A DNA stretch of 48,641 nucleotides. Origin: Shinella fusca (GTDB lineage: Bacteria; Pseudomonadota; Alphaproteobacteria; Rhizobiales; Rhizobiaceae). Positions 16,301 to 27,177 of the stretch are shown here, piece after piece (the stretch's first letter is position 1; every line of letters begins with the position of its first letter). The stretch lies in NCBI RefSeq assembly GCF_014203155.1, contig NZ_JACHIK010000025.1, forward strand, positions 1-48,641. Direction: 5' to 3'. The notes under the pieces were generated by a model. It saw only the letters and a list, made by a program, of their open reading frames with translations. It was not told where the DNA came from and made no database searches. A program made the translations under genes and the position numbers.

Positions 16301-17317
16301 ATGCATCTCCTTCGCTTCCTGATGATGCGGATCGCCGCCGCCATACCGCTGCTCTTCGTGCTCAGCGTGGTGACCTTCGCCATCATCCAGGCGCCGCCCG
16401 GCGACTATGCGGATTACATCCGCTCGCAGCTCATCAACCAGGGTGGGGCCTCCTTCGAGGAGGCGAACGCCCAGGCCGAGGCCTATCGCACGGAACACGG
16501 TCTCGACCGGCCGCTGCCCGTCCAGTATGTCAACTGGATCACCGGCATCGTCACGCGCGGCGATTTCGGCCACAGCCTTTACTACAACAAGCCGGTGTCC
16601 GAGGTGGTGGCCGAGCGCCTGCCGCGCACGCTGGCCCTTGCGCTCGTCTGCCACATCCTCGCCTCGTGCATCGGCATCCTCTTCGGCATCGTCGCCGCCA
16701 CGAAGCAATATTCCTGGATCGACACGCTGCTGTCGGGCATTTCCTTCCTCGGCATGACGGTGCCGCGCTTCCTGATGGCGCTGATCATCGTCTATGTGCT
16801 GGTCTTCCATTTCAACGTCAGCGAGATCAATTCCTTCCATTCCGCCCGCTATGGCGGGGCGCCGTGGTCGTGGGGCAAGTTCGTCGACCTCGTGAAGCAT
16901 GTCTGGCCGGTCGTCGCCATAGCCACCTTCGGGGGCCTCGCCTACAACATGCGCGTCATGCGCGGGAACCTGCTCGATACGCTGAACGCCCAATATGTCG
17001 AGACGGCGCGGGCCAAGGGGCTCAGCGAGGGCGCCGTCGTCCTGCGCCACGCCGTGCCCAATGCGCTGCATCCGCTCGTCATGTACCAGGGCGTCGTGCT
17101 GCCCTACATGCTGACCGGCGAGATCGAGACGGCGATCATCTTCGCGCTGCCGACGGTCGGCCCGGCCATCGTCGGGTCCATGCAGGTCGGCGACGTCTAT
17201 GTCACCGCCACCTTTATGCTCGTGCTCTCCGTCACGCTCATCGTCGGCAACATCATCGCCGACCTGCTTCTGGCCATGCTGGATCCGCGCGTGCGCCTTT
17301 CGGGAGGACCCGCATGA
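16301..17317 (+). CDS. agpB: ABC transporter permease, DppB/OppB type
   Basis: This 338-residue inner-membrane protein starts at ATG 16301 (AAGGGAAA upstream). The N-terminal helix PLLFVLSVVTFAIIQAPPGDY is the DppB-type start. The binding-protein-dependent transport domain has the coupling region VETARAKGLSEGAVVLRHAV, the EAA loop that docks on the ATPase. About six membrane helices are expected. Its stop overlaps the start of the second permease (ATGA at 17314), as usual for heterodimeric permeases. With the binding protein and double ATPase it makes a complete sugar importer. The symbol is assigned by order in the agp operon. Confidence 0.9.
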   Translation: MHLLRFLMMRIAAAIPLLFVLSVVTFAIIQAPPGDYADYIRSQLINQGGASFEEANAQAEAYRTEHGLDRPLPVQYVNWITGIVTRGDFGHSLYYNKPVSEVVAERLPRTLALALVCHILASCIGILFGIVAATKQYSWIDTLLSGISFLGMTVPRFLMALIIVYVLVFHFNVSEINSFHSARYGGAPWSWGKFVDLVKHVWPVVAIATFGGLAYNMRVMRGNLLDTLNAQYVETARAKGLSEGAVVLRHAVPNALHPLVMYQGVVLPYMLTGEIETAIIFALPTVGPAIVGSMQVGDVYVTATFMLVLSVTLIVGNIIADLLLAMLDPRVRLSGGPA

Positions 17318-18441
17318 TCGCCGAGATCCGATCCACGCCTGCGGCGGATGCCGCGGCCGCCCGCGACCAGCACGGCGAAAGCTACTCCGCGCTCGTCTGG
17401 CGGCGGCTGAAGCGCTCCTTCACCGGCATGCTGGGGCTTGCGCTCGTCTGCCTGCTCGCGCTCATCGTGCTCTTCGCCGAATTCTTCTCGCCGGCCGATC
17501 CCAAGGCGACGGACATCGCCTTCACCCCGCCGCAGGCGATCCGCTTCACCGACAAGGACGGCAACTTCGCCTTCACGCCGCGCGCCTATCCGATCCGCGA
17601 GACGGCGGAGCTGGACCCCGTGACCTTCCAGCCCGTCGTCGGGCCGGACTACGACAACCCGCAATATCTCGGCTTCTTCGTCAAGGGCGCGCCGTACCGC
17701 CTGCTGGGCCTCATTCCGGCCGAGCGTCACTTCTTCGGCGCGGTCGACGGCTCGGCGGTCCACCTGCTCGGCACAGACAAGTTCGGCCGGGACGTCCTGT
17801 CGCGGGCGCTGCACGGCTCGCGCATCTCGCTGATGATCGCGCTCGTCGTCGTCTTCGTCGTGACGGTGGTGGGCACCACGGTCGGCATGATGTCGGGCTA
17901 TTTCGGCGGGCGCTTCGATGCCTGGACGCAGCGCTTCGTCGAGCTGGTGCTCGCCTTCCCGCAGCTGCCGCTCTATCTCGCGCTCACCTCGCTGATCCCG
18001 GTGACGGCGCCGACCAATGTCTTCCTCGCCTTCGTCATCATCGTCATGTCGGCGCTCGGCTGGGCGCAGATGTCGCGCGAGGTGCGCGGCAAGACGCTGG
18101 CGCTCGCCCGCATCGACTATGTGCGCGCCGCCATGGCCGTCGGCGCGACGGACCGGCGCATCCTCCTGCAGCATATCCTGCCGAACGTGATGAGCCACGT
18201 CATCGTCGCCGTCACGCTGGCGATCCCGAGCGTGGTGCTGCTGGAATCCTTCCTCGGCTTCCTCGGCTTTGCCGTCAAGCCGCCGCTGATCTCCTGGGGG
18301 CTGATGCTGCAGGATACGGCCAACTATTCGGTGATCGGCTCCTATCCCTGGCTGCTCGCGCCGGTGGGCTTCGTGCTCGTCACCGTCTTCGCCTTCAACG
18401 CGCTCGGCGACGGGCTGCGCGACGCCATCGATCCCTATTGA
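17314..18441 (+). CDS. agpC: ABC transporter permease, DppC/OppC type
   Basis: This 375-residue protein starts at ATG 17314, overlapping the previous stop. The N-terminal OppC_N-like helix is GMLGLALVCLLALIVLFAEF. A periplasmic insertion of about 110 residues follows, then LGTDKFGRDVLSRALHGSRI, a hallmark of DppC-type permeases. The EAA loop is YVRAAMAVGATDRRILLQHI. The C-terminus GDGLRDAIDPY is the family standard. It partners the DppB-type permease and docks with the fused ATPase encoded 11 bases downstream. Confidence 0.9.
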   Translation: MIAEIRSTPAADAAAARDQHGESYSALVWRRLKRSFTGMLGLALVCLLALIVLFAEFFSPADPKATDIAFTPPQAIRFTDKDGNFAFTPRAYPIRETAELDPVTFQPVVGPDYDNPQYLGFFVKGAPYRLLGLIPAERHFFGAVDGSAVHLLGTDKFGRDVLSRALHGSRISLMIALVVVFVVTVVGTTVGMMSGYFGGRFDAWTQRFVELVLAFPQLPLYLALTSLIPVTAPTNVFLAFVIIVMSALGWAQMSREVRGKTLALARIDYVRAAMAVGATDRRILLQHILPNVMSHVIVAVTLAIPSVVLLESFLGFLGFAVKPPLISWGLMLQDTANYSVIGSYPWLLAPVGFVLVTVFAFNALGDGLRDAIDPY

Positions 18442-18452
18442 GGAGACCGGAC

Positions 18453-20123
<1,671 letters not shown>

Positions 20124-20145
20124 CCCAGAATACAAAGGCAATCCC

Positions 20146-21516
20146 ATGAGACATCCCAAGATCACCTTCATCGGCGCCGGCTCCACCGTCTTCATGAAGA
20201 ACATCATCGGCGACGTGCTGCAGCGCCCGGCGCTTTCCGGCGCGACCATCGCGCTGATGGACATCAACCCGGAACGGCTCGCCGAAAGCGAGATCGTCGC
20301 CGGCAAGCTGGCAAGGACGCTCGGCTCCAGTGCAAAGGTCGAGACCCATTCCAGCCAGCGCAAGGCGCTGGAGGGGGCGGATTTCGTCGTCGTCGCCTTC
20401 CAGATCGGCGGCTACGAGCCCTGCACGGTCACGGATTTCGAGGTGCCGAAGAAGTACGGCCTGCGCCAGACCATTGCCGACACGCTCGGCGTCGGCGGCA
20501 TCATGCGGGGGCTTCGGACGGTGCCGCATCTCTGGTCGATCTGCGCGGACATGCTGGAGGTCTGCCCGGATGCGATCCTCCTGCAATATGTCAACCCGAT
20601 GGCCATCAACACCTGGGCCATCGCGGAAAAGTTCCCGGCGATCCGGCAGGTGGGCCTTTGCCATTCCGTGCAGGGGACGGCGTGGGAGCTGGCGCGCGAC
20701 CTCGACATTCCCGTCGAGGAGATCCGCTACCGCGCCGCCGGCATCAACCACATGGCCTTCTACCTTTCCTTCGAGCATCGCCAGCCGGACGGCAGCTACC
20801 GCGACCTCTACCCGGACCTTCTTGCCGGCTACCGCGAGGGCCGCTTTCCCAAGCCCAGCCACTGGAACCCGCGCTGCCCGAACAAGGTGCGCTACGAGAT
20901 GCTGACGCGGCTCGGCTATTTCGTCACCGAAAGCTCGGAGCATTTCGCCGAATACACGCCCTATTTCATCAAGGAGGGGCGCGCGGACCTCATCGAGAAG
21001 TTCGGCATCCCGCTCGACGAGTATCCCAAGCGCTGCATCGAGCAGGTCGAGCGCTGGAAGAGCCAGGCGGCCGCCTTCCGCGATGCCGAGACGATCGAGG
21101 TGAAGGCGAGCCACGAATACGCCTCCTCCATCATGAACTCGGTGTGGACGGGCGAGCCCTCCGTCATCTACGGCAATGTGCGCAACAACGGCTGCATCAC
21201 CTCCCTGCCGGAGAACTGCGCGGCGGAAGTGCCCTGCCTCGTCGACGCCTCCGGCATCCAGCCGACCCATATCGGCGCCCTGCCGCCGCAACTGACGGCG
21301 CTGATGCGCACCAACATCAACGTGCAGGAACTGACGGTCGCCGCCCTGATGACGGAGAACCGCGACCACCTCTACCACGCCGCGATGATGGACCCGCACA
21401 CGGCCGCCGAACTCGATCTCGAACAGATCTGGTCGCTGGTGGACGACCTCCTCGCAGCCCATCGCGACTGGATTCCCGAATGGGCACGCGAAGCCCGCAA
21501 GCCCAAGGCGGCGTGA
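20146..21516 (+). CDS. agaL2: GH4 alpha-galactosidase (MelA-type), last in operon
   Basis: This 456-residue protein starts at ATG 20146, 22 bases after the ATPase stop. It has a Rossmann start ITFIGAGSTVF (6-16), LQYVNPMAINTW (146-157), GLCHSVQGT (C172-H173-S174) and AGINHMAFY (H202). CHS is the signature of GH4 alpha-galactosidases such as MelA, so cleavage of melibiose/raffinose-type alpha-1,6-galactosides in the cytoplasm is likely. NAD+ and Mn2+ dependence are expected for the family. Length matches MelA (about 450). A T-run terminator follows. This gene is the best-supported alpha-galactosidase of the operon. Confidence 0.88.
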   Translation: MRHPKITFIGAGSTVFMKNIIGDVLQRPALSGATIALMDINPERLAESEIVAGKLARTLGSSAKVETHSSQRKALEGADFVVVAFQIGGYEPCTVTDFEVPKKYGLRQTIADTLGVGGIMRGLRTVPHLWSICADMLEVCPDAILLQYVNPMAINTWAIAEKFPAIRQVGLCHSVQGTAWELARDLDIPVEEIRYRAAGINHMAFYLSFEHRQPDGSYRDLYPDLLAGYREGRFPKPSHWNPRCPNKVRYEMLTRLGYFVTESSEHFAEYTPYFIKEGRADLIEKFGIPLDEYPKRCIEQVERWKSQAAAFRDAETIEVKASHEYASSIMNSVWTGEPSVIYGNVRNNGCITSLPENCAAEVPCLVDASGIQPTHIGALPPQLTALMRTNINVQELTVAALMTENRDHLYHAAMMDPHTAAELDLEQIWSLVDDLLAAHRDWIPEWAREARKPKAA

Positions 21517-21537
21517 CCTTCCTCCCAGCCCCGCCGG

Positions 21538-21577
21538 CAGGCCTCGGCGTATTCCGCGCTGGGGCCTGTCGTTTTTT
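21538..21577 (+). terminator. Terminator of the alpha-galactoside operon
   Basis: Outer stem CAGGCC (21538-21543)/GGCCTG (21563-21568) has a partly paired G+C-rich interior and is followed by GTCG and a run of six T (21572-21577). It lies 21 bases past the GH4 stop. The T-run overlaps the stop codon of the convergent histidine-kinase gene. Confidence 0.65.
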
Positions 21578-22697
21578 ACGAGGCCTGCGACGCCGATTGC
21601 TCCGGGAGATCGCTCTGGGCCGGGCGGTTGCCGATCTGCCGCATGCTGGTTTGCAACTGGAACCGGAGGCCCGAAGGGTCGTGTGAAAGCGATGCTTCAC
21701 CGCCGAAGTCGTATGGCAGCACCGTCTGGATGATGCGGGAGCCGAAGCCCTTGCGGGTCGGGGCCTGGACCTCCGGCCCACCCTCTTCGATCCAGCGGAG
21801 CAGGAACGCGTCGTCTGTGTCGGGCCGGCCCACCGTCCAGTCGATGCGCACTTTTCCCTTCTCGTTCGAAAGGGCGCCGTACTTCACGGCGTTCGTCGCC
21901 AGCTCGTGCAATGCCAGGCTGAGGCTCAGGGCCTGCTTGGACGACAGCATGACCGGCGGGCCGCCGATGTGGAACCGCTCGTCCGACGTCGTGAACGCCG
22001 CCGTTGCCTGCAGGACGACATCGACGACGCTGGCTTCCGTCGCGCCGGCGCGTGTCAGCAGCGATTGGGCGTGCGCCATCGCCTGGATGCGCTCCAGGAG
22101 GGCCGACCGCGCCTCCGCATCGGTATCGCCGCCGCGCAATGTCTGGCTGATGATCGCCGCGACAACGGCGAGCGTGTTCTTGATGCGATGTTCCAGCTCT
22201 CCGTTGAGCAGGCTCGCCTGACGCCGGGCTTCGACCGTGGCCGTCGTCTCGATCACCGTGTCGATCATCCCGCGGACCACGCCGGTCTCGTCGCGGATCG
22301 GGCTGTAGCAGAACGTGAAATGGGCTTTCTCGGGATAGCCGTGGCGGTTGATGACGAGCGGGAAGTCCTCGATGAACGTCGCCTCGCCGGCGAAGGCGCG
22401 CTCGGCGATCGGCCCGATCTCGTCCCAAACCTCGCCCCACACCTCGCTGAACGGCCTGCCGAGCGCAGGCGGCTTCCCGCCGAGAATGGGCAGGAACGCT
22501 TCGTTGCAGATGGTGACGAGGTCAGGTCCCCAGAGGATGCATTTGGGGAATTTCGAATTCACCATCATGCCGACGGCGATCTTGAGGGCGGAAGGCCATT
22601 GTTCGAGAGGCCCGAGAGTGGTCGAGGACCAGTCGTAGGCCCGGATGATGTCGGCCATTTTTCCGCCGCCATCGAGGAAATGAACGGACTCGCGCAA
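21576..22697 (-). CDS. PAS-HWE sensor histidine kinase
   Basis: This 373-residue protein starts with TTG at 22697 (GAAGGGG upstream). That start keeps the segment FLDGGGKMADIIRAYDW, which is conserved at the front of this family. A PAS fold covers about residues 20-150 (LGPLEQWPSALK, WGPDLVTICNEAF, FCYSPIRDETG). The H-box ELEHRIKNTLAVVAAI (H170), HELATNAVKYGALS and W-x-E with GFGSRII identify an HWE kinase. No LOV-type photoactive Cys motif is visible, so the stimulus is unknown. It has no membrane helix. It is divergent from a single-domain response regulator, its probable partner. HWE kinases of Rhizobiales often feed the general stress response. Confidence 0.88.
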   Translation of the reverse strand: MRESVHFLDGGGKMADIIRAYDWSSTTLGPLEQWPSALKIAVGMMVNSKFPKCILWGPDLVTICNEAFLPILGGKPPALGRPFSEVWGEVWDEIGPIAERAFAGEATFIEDFPLVINRHGYPEKAHFTFCYSPIRDETGVVRGMIDTVIETTATVEARRQASLLNGELEHRIKNTLAVVAAIISQTLRGGDTDAEARSALLERIQAMAHAQSLLTRAGATEASVVDVVLQATAAFTTSDERFHIGGPPVMLSSKQALSLSLALHELATNAVKYGALSNEKGKVRIDWTVGRPDTDDAFLLRWIEEGGPEVQAPTRKGFGSRIIQTVLPYDFGGEASLSHDPSGLRFQLQTSMRQIGNRPAQSDLPEQSASQAS

Positions 22698-22847
22698 TTT
22701 GACACCCCTTCGCGGCGTTTACGGAGATGATGCCAATCCGTGCTCCGGCCCCCGTTTCAAACGGCAACGGGCTTCGCTAACATGGGGTTTTCCAAAGCGT
22801 TTGCAACTGCAATCGTCCGGCCGGCCAATGTGTCGGCCGCAATCGGC

Positions 22848-22873
22848 GGAACAAAGGTTCGGTGCGCGCGGTT
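22848..22873 (+). promoter_or_regulatory. Possible EcfG-type (general stress) promoter
   Basis: GGAAC (22848-22852) followed after 17 bases by GGTT (22870-22873) resembles the alphaproteobacterial EcfG consensus GGAAC-N16/17-CGTT with one mismatch. It would place a start about 30-35 bases before the response-regulator ATG. Match is partial. Confidence 0.3.
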
Positions 22874-22910
22874 TGGCCGCCATCGTCAAACTGCCGATAT
22901 GGGGATGCGC

Positions 22911-23288
22911 ATGTCTTTCGATGACGGGCGCTGTCGGGCCGCCAAGCGCGTCCTGGTGGCCGAGGATGAAATCCTCATCGCGATGGAGATCGAGCGGGCG
23001 CTCGCAAGCGGCGGCTTCGAGGTCCTGGGGCCGGTCGGAAGCGTCGAGGAGGCCCTGCAGCTTCTCCATCGCGAGCGGCCGGACGCCGCCGTTCTCGACG
23101 TCACCTTGCGGGACGGCAAGGTGACGGCCGTCGCCGCGCTGCTCAGGTCGCGGGACGTGCCTTTCGTCCTCGCCTCCGCCGAAGGGCGCGCGCTCACCGA
23201 ATCCGGCTTCTTCCGCGGCGTTACCAATCTCGGCAAGCCGACCGACATGTCCCGGATGGTCGGAGAAATCCGGCGTTTGCTGGGCTGA
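22911..23288 (+). CDS. Single-domain response regulator
   Basis: This 125-residue receiver domain starts at ATG 22911, with GGGGA about 5 bases upstream; in-frame ATGs at 22899 and 22905 are less well placed. It has VLVAEDEILIAMEIE with acidic residues 18-20, phospho-acceptor Asp63 in AAVLDVTLRDG, Ser/Ala at ASAEG and Lys109 in NLGKPTD. There is no output domain, so it acts through protein contacts, as in phosphorelays or stress-response adaptors. It is divergent from the HWE kinase, which probably phosphorylates it. This small VLVAEDE-type receiver is common in Rhizobiales. Confidence 0.85.
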   Translation: MSFDDGRCRAAKRVLVAEDEILIAMEIERALASGGFEVLGPVGSVEEALQLLHRERPDAAVLDVTLRDGKVTAVAALLRSRDVPFVLASAEGRALTESGFFRGVTNLGKPTDMSRMVGEIRRLLG

Positions 23289-23328
23289 GGCCGTTTGGCG
23301 ACCGTAAGCCGGTGCGGCATGCGGCGGA

Positions 23329-25311
23329 TCAGAATTCCTCCCAGTCCGCATTGACGGCAAGAGTGGTGGCGCCGGCGGGGGCGAATGCCTTGGCCAGCGA
23401 GCCCAGCATGCGGCGGGCCGGCGAGGGCGTCGATGCCCTGCCGGGGCCGTCGGCCGCGACCGGCTGGCGTGCGGGAACGGTGCCCGTCTCCTGGGCGCCC
23501 GTGCGGAACTGCCCGACCAGCGTTGCCAGCGTCGAGGCGCTTTCGGCGAGGCGGTGGGTGACGGCACTCGTTTCCTCCACCATCGCGGCATTCTTCTGCG
23601 TGAACTGGTCCATCTGGCTGACGGCGATGTTGATCTCCTGAAGCCCGGTCGCCTGTTCGCGCGCTGCCGTCGCGATCGAGCCGATATGGCCGTTGATCCT
23701 TACCACCTGTTCGGAGATCCGCGTCAGGGCTTCGCCCGTCGCCTTCACCAGGCCGACGCCGCTTGCCACTTCCTCGCCGGATTTGCCGATCAGGGCCTTG
23801 ATGTCCTTGGCGGCGCTGGCCGAGCGTTGCGCAAGCTCGCGCACCTCCTGGGCGACGACCGCAAAACCCTTGCCGGCCTCGCCGGCGCGCGCGGCTTCCA
23901 CGCCGGCGTTGAGCGCCAGCAGGTTGGTCTGGAAGGCGATCTCGTCGATTACGTTGATGATCTTGGATATTTCGGAGGAGGCATGCTCGATGCGCCCCAT
24001 GGCGTCGATGGCGTCGGAAACGACCTTGCTCGAGCGCTCCGTGCTCTGCTTGGCCTCGCTTGCCATGGACGAGGCCTCGTCGGCGCGCTCCGAGGCGCTT
24101 TTCACCGTGGCCGTGATCTGTTCCAGCGCCGCGGACGTTTCCTCCAGCGAGGCGGCCTGCTGCTCCGTGCGCTTGGAGAGGTCGCCGCTGGCCGTCGTCA
24201 TTTCGTTCGCGCCGGCCTGGATGCCGAGCGCCTCGCCGGTAAGGCGGGTAATCGTGGAGTTCAGCGTCGCAAGCGAACCGTTGAAGTCTTCCCGCAGGCG
24301 GTCGAGCTCGTCGCCGAACGGCGCATCGATGCGACAGGTCAGGTCGCCCTGGCTCAGCCGGCGCAGGCCGTCGGCGAGCGTGTCGACCGCCGTCCTGATG
24401 CGGGCCGTCTCCTCGGCCTTCGCCTGCTCGCGCTGCAGCCGCTCGCGCTCGCCGAGCGACCGGCTTTCGTCCGCCTGCCGTTCGAGGTCGAGTTTCAAGA
24501 GGGCATTCTGGCGGAACACTTCGAGGGCCCTTGCAAGCCCGCCGATCTCGTTGCGCAGCGTCTGGTCCGGCACGGCGGTATCGATATGCCCTTCCGCCAA
24601 CTGGGTCGCGACATGGGTCAGGCGGGGGATCGGCCCCATGATGCGCCGGGCGACGAAGGTCATGAGCATGCCGGCGACCAGCAGGGTGACGAGCGCGGCC
24701 GCGGCGATCGTCCAGGTAATGCGGCTGCCGATGGCGTTTATCTCCGCCGCGCGCACGCCGGCATAGAGGATGCCGATCACCTTGTTGTCCGCGCTGAAGA
24801 CCGGCTGATAGATGGTGTAATAGGGAATGCCGAGGATGACGGCCTCGCCGCGATAGGTCTGCCCTTTCGTCACGACCGGATAGACCGCGCCCGTCTGGCC
24901 GAGCGCCGTACCGACGGCACGCTGGCCGTCGGGCTTGATGATGTTGGTGGTGCGGCGCAGGAAGTCCTTCGCCTTCTCGTCCCAGGCGAACACCGTCACG
25001 GTCTGGCCGGTCATACGGCCGATCGTATCGATCATGGTATGGTCTTCGAAGGTCGCGGGGATCGCTTCCATCTCGACGCGAGCGACGTTCCCGTCCGGCG
25101 CCCAGGTTATCCTGGTGCCCGGCAGGTCCCGCTCGACGATCGTCGCCGCCGCCCGGAGGCTGGCATTCTGGCTGTCGATTGCCTGTTGGGCGATCTGGTC
25201 GGTGACACGGCTGGAAATCGCGATGGCGACGGCAGCAAGGGCCAGGAGCAGAATGACGATGGTCGTGGCGGTGACGGTGCCGACGAGCCGGAATCGCGAG
25301 AGGATTTTCAT
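23329..25311 (-). CDS. Methyl-accepting chemotaxis protein with Cache sensor
   Basis: This 660-residue protein has a membrane helix at about 12-33 and a periplasmic Cache-type sensor at about 35-195 ([16 protein letters not shown]-like [31 protein letters not shown]). A second membrane helix lies at about 198-220, with two HAMP-like segments to about 370. The long cytoplasmic coiled-coil signalling hairpin carries the tip [26 protein letters not shown]. The last five residues are DWEEF, matching the CheR/CheB-tether pentapeptide of high-abundance receptors (NWETF in E. coli). The ligand is probably a small molecule bound by the Cache domain. No other che genes lie in the window, so it works with a chemotaxis cluster elsewhere. 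Confidence 0.92.
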   Translation of the reverse strand: MKILSRFRLVGTVTATTIVILLLALAAVAIAISSRVTDQIAQQAIDSQNASLRAAATIVERDLPGTRITWAPDGNVARVEMEAIPATFEDHTMIDTIGRMTGQTVTVFAWDEKAKDFLRRTTNIIKPDGQRAVGTALGQTGAVYPVVTKGQTYRGEAVILGIPYYTIYQPVFSADNKVIGILYAGVRAAEINAIGSRITWTIAAAALVTLLVAGMLMTFVARRIMGPIPRLTHVATQLAEGHIDTAVPDQTLRNEIGGLARALEVFRQNALLKLDLERQADESRSLGERERLQREQAKAEETARIRTAVDTLADGLRRLSQGDLTCRIDAPFGDELDRLREDFNGSLATLNSTITRLTGEALGIQAGANEMTTASGDLSKRTEQQAASLEETSAALEQITATVKSASERADEASSMASEAKQSTERSSKVVSDAIDAMGRIEHASSEISKIINVIDEIAFQTNLLALNAGVEAARAGEAGKGFAVVAQEVRELAQRSASAAKDIKALIGKSGEEVASGVGLVKATGEALTRISEQVVRINGHIGSIATAAREQATGLQEINIAVSQMDQFTQKNAAMVEETSAVTHRLAESASTLATLVGQFRTGAQETGTVPARQPVAADGPGRASTPSPARRMLGSLAKAFAPAGATTLAVNADWEEF

Positions 25312-25384
25312 TTCGTCCCCACAGATCGGATAAGGTTCATGAATAGTGTTTTGGAAGTGTAAAAGTTTTCTTTAACGCAGATTT

Positions 25385-25519
25385 CTAAAATTCGTGATCG
25401 CGGACGGTGTAGCTGCGGGCGCCGTCCGCCGCGAGGCCTTCCGGCGAGACGAAGCCCGTCGCGCGCTCGTAGCCGAGATAGGTTTCGCCGGAGCGGATAT
25501 TCGTAAGATCGGGGCCGGC
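25385..25519 (-). pseudogene. DipZ C-terminal remnant beyond an amber stop
   Basis: Directly after the TAG that ends the dipZ frame (25520-25522), the same frame continues for 44 codons to another TAG at 25385-25387. It reads ETYLGYERATGFVSPEGL and ends ARSYTVRDHEF. The LGYERA...SPEGL pattern belongs to the domain that normally follows the thioredoxin part of DipZ proteins. It is itself cut short, since the full domain is about 140 residues. The gene therefore once extended further and carries a nonsense codon and a 3' loss. Confidence 0.6.
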
Positions 25520-26809
25520 CTAGGCGCCCCTGGCCTGCGGCTTCACGAGCGCATTCGATGCCGTCTTGCCGCCCGCCTCGCGCAGGAGGCCTTGGATCGC
25601 CTGTTCGGTCCCGGCGTAGTTGCCTTCTCCGAAATGATGGTAGCGGATCCTGCCGTCGGCATCGATCAGATAGTGGGCGGGCCAATAGCTATTCGCGAAG
25701 GCGCGCCAGATCCGGTAGTCGTTGTCGATCGCGACGGGATAGGTAATCGCGGCGTCCGCGACGGCCTTCCTGACGTTGTCGATGTTCTTCTCGAAGGCGA
25801 ATTCGGGTGCGTGAACGCCGACGACGACGAGGCCCTGGTCCTTGTACTTGTCGGCCCAGGCCCGAACGTAGGGCGTGGTCCGGATGCAGTTGATGCAGGA
25901 ATAGGTCCAGAAATCGACGAGGACGACCTTGCCGCGCAGCGCCGCCATGTCGAGGGGCGCGGAATTCAGCCAGGCAACCGCGCCGTCGAGCGACGGTGCC
26001 TCGCCCTCGACGGGAAGGTCGCTGCGGAAGGGCTGCCCGTTGCTGGCGGCGGAGACGACGGAACCCGTCACCTCGGCCGTCGGGCGTGCAGGGAGGCGAT
26101 CGAGCACGGCCTGTTCGAAGGATGCGGTGCCGCCATAGGAAAGCCGCGCCAGAAGGCCGGTATCGAGGCCGAGCGCGATGGCGGCGACCCCGGCGAGCAC
26201 GGCGGCGCCGAGCGCCTGGCGAATGCGCTCGCTGGCTCGAAGCGAGCGCTTCATGCCGGCAAAGACCTTGCCGCCGACTGCAAGGGCAAGGGCGAGCGAC
26301 GTGGCGGCGCCGGCGGCATAGGCGAAGAGCAGCAGGGAGGTTTCGAGATTGGCGCCGCTCAGGGCGGCGCCCGTCAGAACGAGGCCGAGGATCGGCCCCG
26401 CGCAGGGTGCCCAGAGCAGGCCGGTGGCAACGCCGAGCAGGAAGGAGCGGGTAGCCGTCTGCCCGGAGCCCGCAGGCGCCGGCCGGCTCAGCAGCCTGTT
26501 CCCGAGCGCGACCGCGGGCCGGTTGAGGGCCGCGGCGATCCGGGGCGACAGGAGGCTCGCGCCGAAGAGGGCAAGGACGGCTAGGGCGGCAAGCCGGCCG
26601 TAGTCGTTGGCATGGACCGCCCAGCTTCCGCCGACTGCCGCCAGCGTCGCGACGAGCGCGAAGGTCGCCGTCATGCCGGCAAGCATCGGAAGCGTGCTGC
26701 GCAGGAAGGGTTGGCCTGCGCGCGCGAAGACGAAGGGGAGGATCGGCAGAATGCACGGACTGAGAATGGTCAGCGCGCCCCCGAGATAGGCAATCACAAG
26801 AAGCGTCAT
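25520..26809 (-). CDS. dipZ: DipZ-type thiol-disulfide protein, CcdA fused to thioredoxin domain
   Basis: The product is 429 residues from ATG 26809 (AAAGGAAA upstream). The N-terminal six-helix CcdA-like domain has its paired cysteines in LSPCILPILPF (C19) and LWAPCAGPILG, and would pass electrons from cytoplasmic thioredoxin across the membrane. After a linker, a periplasmic thioredoxin-like domain follows with VDFWTYSCINCIRT (CxxC active site) and VGVHAPEFAFEKN. The usual C-terminal DipZ domain is missing because of an in-frame TAG; a remnant is readable beyond it. The truncated product keeps both redox domains and may still work. It is divergent from an OmpR-type regulator across 368 bases with direct repeats. 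Confidence 0.82.
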   Translation of the reverse strand: MTLLVIAYLGGALTILSPCILPILPFVFARAGQPFLRSTLPMLAGMTATFALVATLAAVGGSWAVHANDYGRLAALAVLALFGASLLSPRIAAALNRPAVALGNRLLSRPAPAGSGQTATRSFLLGVATGLLWAPCAGPILGLVLTGAALSGANLETSLLLFAYAAGAATSLALALAVGGKVFAGMKRSLRASERIRQALGAAVLAGVAAIALGLDTGLLARLSYGGTASFEQAVLDRLPARPTAEVTGSVVSAASNGQPFRSDLPVEGEAPSLDGAVAWLNSAPLDMAALRGKVVLVDFWTYSCINCIRTTPYVRAWADKYKDQGLVVVGVHAPEFAFEKNIDNVRKAVADAAITYPVAIDNDYRIWRAFANSYWPAHYLIDADGRIRYHHFGEGNYAGTEQAIQGLLREAGGKTASNALVKPQARGA

Positions 26810-26919
26810 CGTCGTTTCCTTTGGCGTGGGTTTCGGCTCTGGACGGCGATACGGCGCGGCCAGTGGGGGCATATCGCCAGCGCGGCGTATCCCGGATGTG
26901 TTCGCCGCAGCGGGAATTT

Positions 26920-26996
26920 GTACCGAACTGTAGGGCGGTGCGGGCCATGGCGGCGATTGTATCGAAGTGTATCCCGGCGGCCGGATGTTACATCCG
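26920..26996. promoter_or_regulatory. Direct and inverted repeats between dipZ and the response regulator gene
   Basis: GTATC-GAAGT-GTATC (26959-26973) is an exact 10-bp-spaced tandem repeat, the geometry bound by OmpR/PhoB-family dimers. A related GTACC-GAACT-GTAGG lies at 26920-26934. A perfect 7+1+7 inverted repeat, CGGATGT-T-ACATCCG, follows at 26982-26996. Their position between two divergent genes suggests that the adjacent OmpR-type regulator binds here and controls both. Confidence 0.45.
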
Positions 26997-27177
26997 CATG
27001 CACCTTCACGGCCCGCGGCACATAACGCGGATACATGGCACGGGGACCCTGTCGCACATGTTCGCAGGAAGCGCCGCTGGCGTTCGCCCGGGCGGTGATC
27101 GACGCGTCGCGGCTGTGATATCCCCGTTTGCGGATGCCGGCCCGGCGGTTACAAGGAAATGGCCGTAAGGGGCCGCG

